Below, in pieces: positions 5,410 to 5,435 of a stretch of 5,435 nucleotides of DNA. Every line of letters starts with the position of its first letter. Within the stretch, counting starts at the first letter, position 1. Below the pieces are notes generated by a model. That model worked only from the letters and a program-made list of their open reading frames with translations. It was not told the origin of the DNA and did not search any database. The translations under genes were made by a program, and so were the position numbers. This stretch comes from an uncultured Ruminococcus sp. (GTDB lineage: Bacteria; Bacillota; Clostridia; Oscillospirales; Ruminococcaceae), in the NCBI GenBank assembly GCA_945867875.1, contig CAMBJF010000168.1, positions 1 to 5,435 on the forward strand. Reading direction: 5' to 3'.

Positions 5410-5435
5410 ACGGTCAGCCATTTGGCTGACCGTCT
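5410..5435 (+). terminator. Terminator after the ferritin-like gene, cut by window end
   Basis: ACGGTCAGCC (5410-5419) pairs perfectly with GGCTGACCGT (5424-5433) around an ATTT loop, four bases after the TAA stop. A run of A precedes the stem, so the hairpin would also end minus-strand transcripts. The expected T-tract has only begun (CT) where the window stops. Confidence 0.85.

Overview
The window looks like chromosomal DNA of an anaerobic Gram-positive clostridium, probably of the Ruminococcaceae/Oscillospiraceae type. The reasons are moderate GC with AT-rich spacers, strong AGGAGG-type ribosome sites, TTGACA/TAATAT-type promoters, a YtaF-family protein, a BirA repressor-ligase and an anaerobe-type ferritin-like protein. 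The genus assignment is inference; there is no rRNA here to settle it. The first 12 bases match the end of the Nextera (Tn5) mosaic-end adapter, so this is probably the raw edge of a contig.

Layout: (1) 13-395 holds no clear gene. It has a near-consensus promoter (41-69), a hairpin (93-123) with a Shine-Dalgarno-like sequence in its 3' arm, tiny ORFs, and a second zone (264-379) with mutually exclusive helices just before a strong ribosome site. (2) 396-2887 is a two-gene operon: an ECF sigma factor, then a 643-residue single-pass membrane protein with a short cytosolic N-terminus and an extracytoplasmic beta-propeller (PF09826 type). A GAAA-loop terminator follows. (3) 2963-3559, minus strand, is a YtaF/MntP-like membrane protein that converges on the operon. 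(4) 3560-3835 is a divergent regulatory spacer with an excellent birA promoter and three copies of TCAAATGT. (5) 3836-4813 is birA. (6) 4835-4883 is a roughly 20-bp hairpin that looks like the birA terminator and also contains the ribosome site of the next gene. (7) 4884-5405 is a ferritin-like di-metal protein, followed by a terminator cut by the window end.

How the genes may work together: the sigma/propeller pair has the layout of a sigma factor with a membrane-bound partner that senses the outside of the cell. The partner lacks a zinc anti-sigma motif, so its control of the sigma factor is a hypothesis. ytaF, birA and the ferritin-like gene are separate housekeeping or stress units. The best candidates for something undescribed are the propeller-type sigma partner, the sigma operon leader, and the terminator hairpin that also hides a start site.
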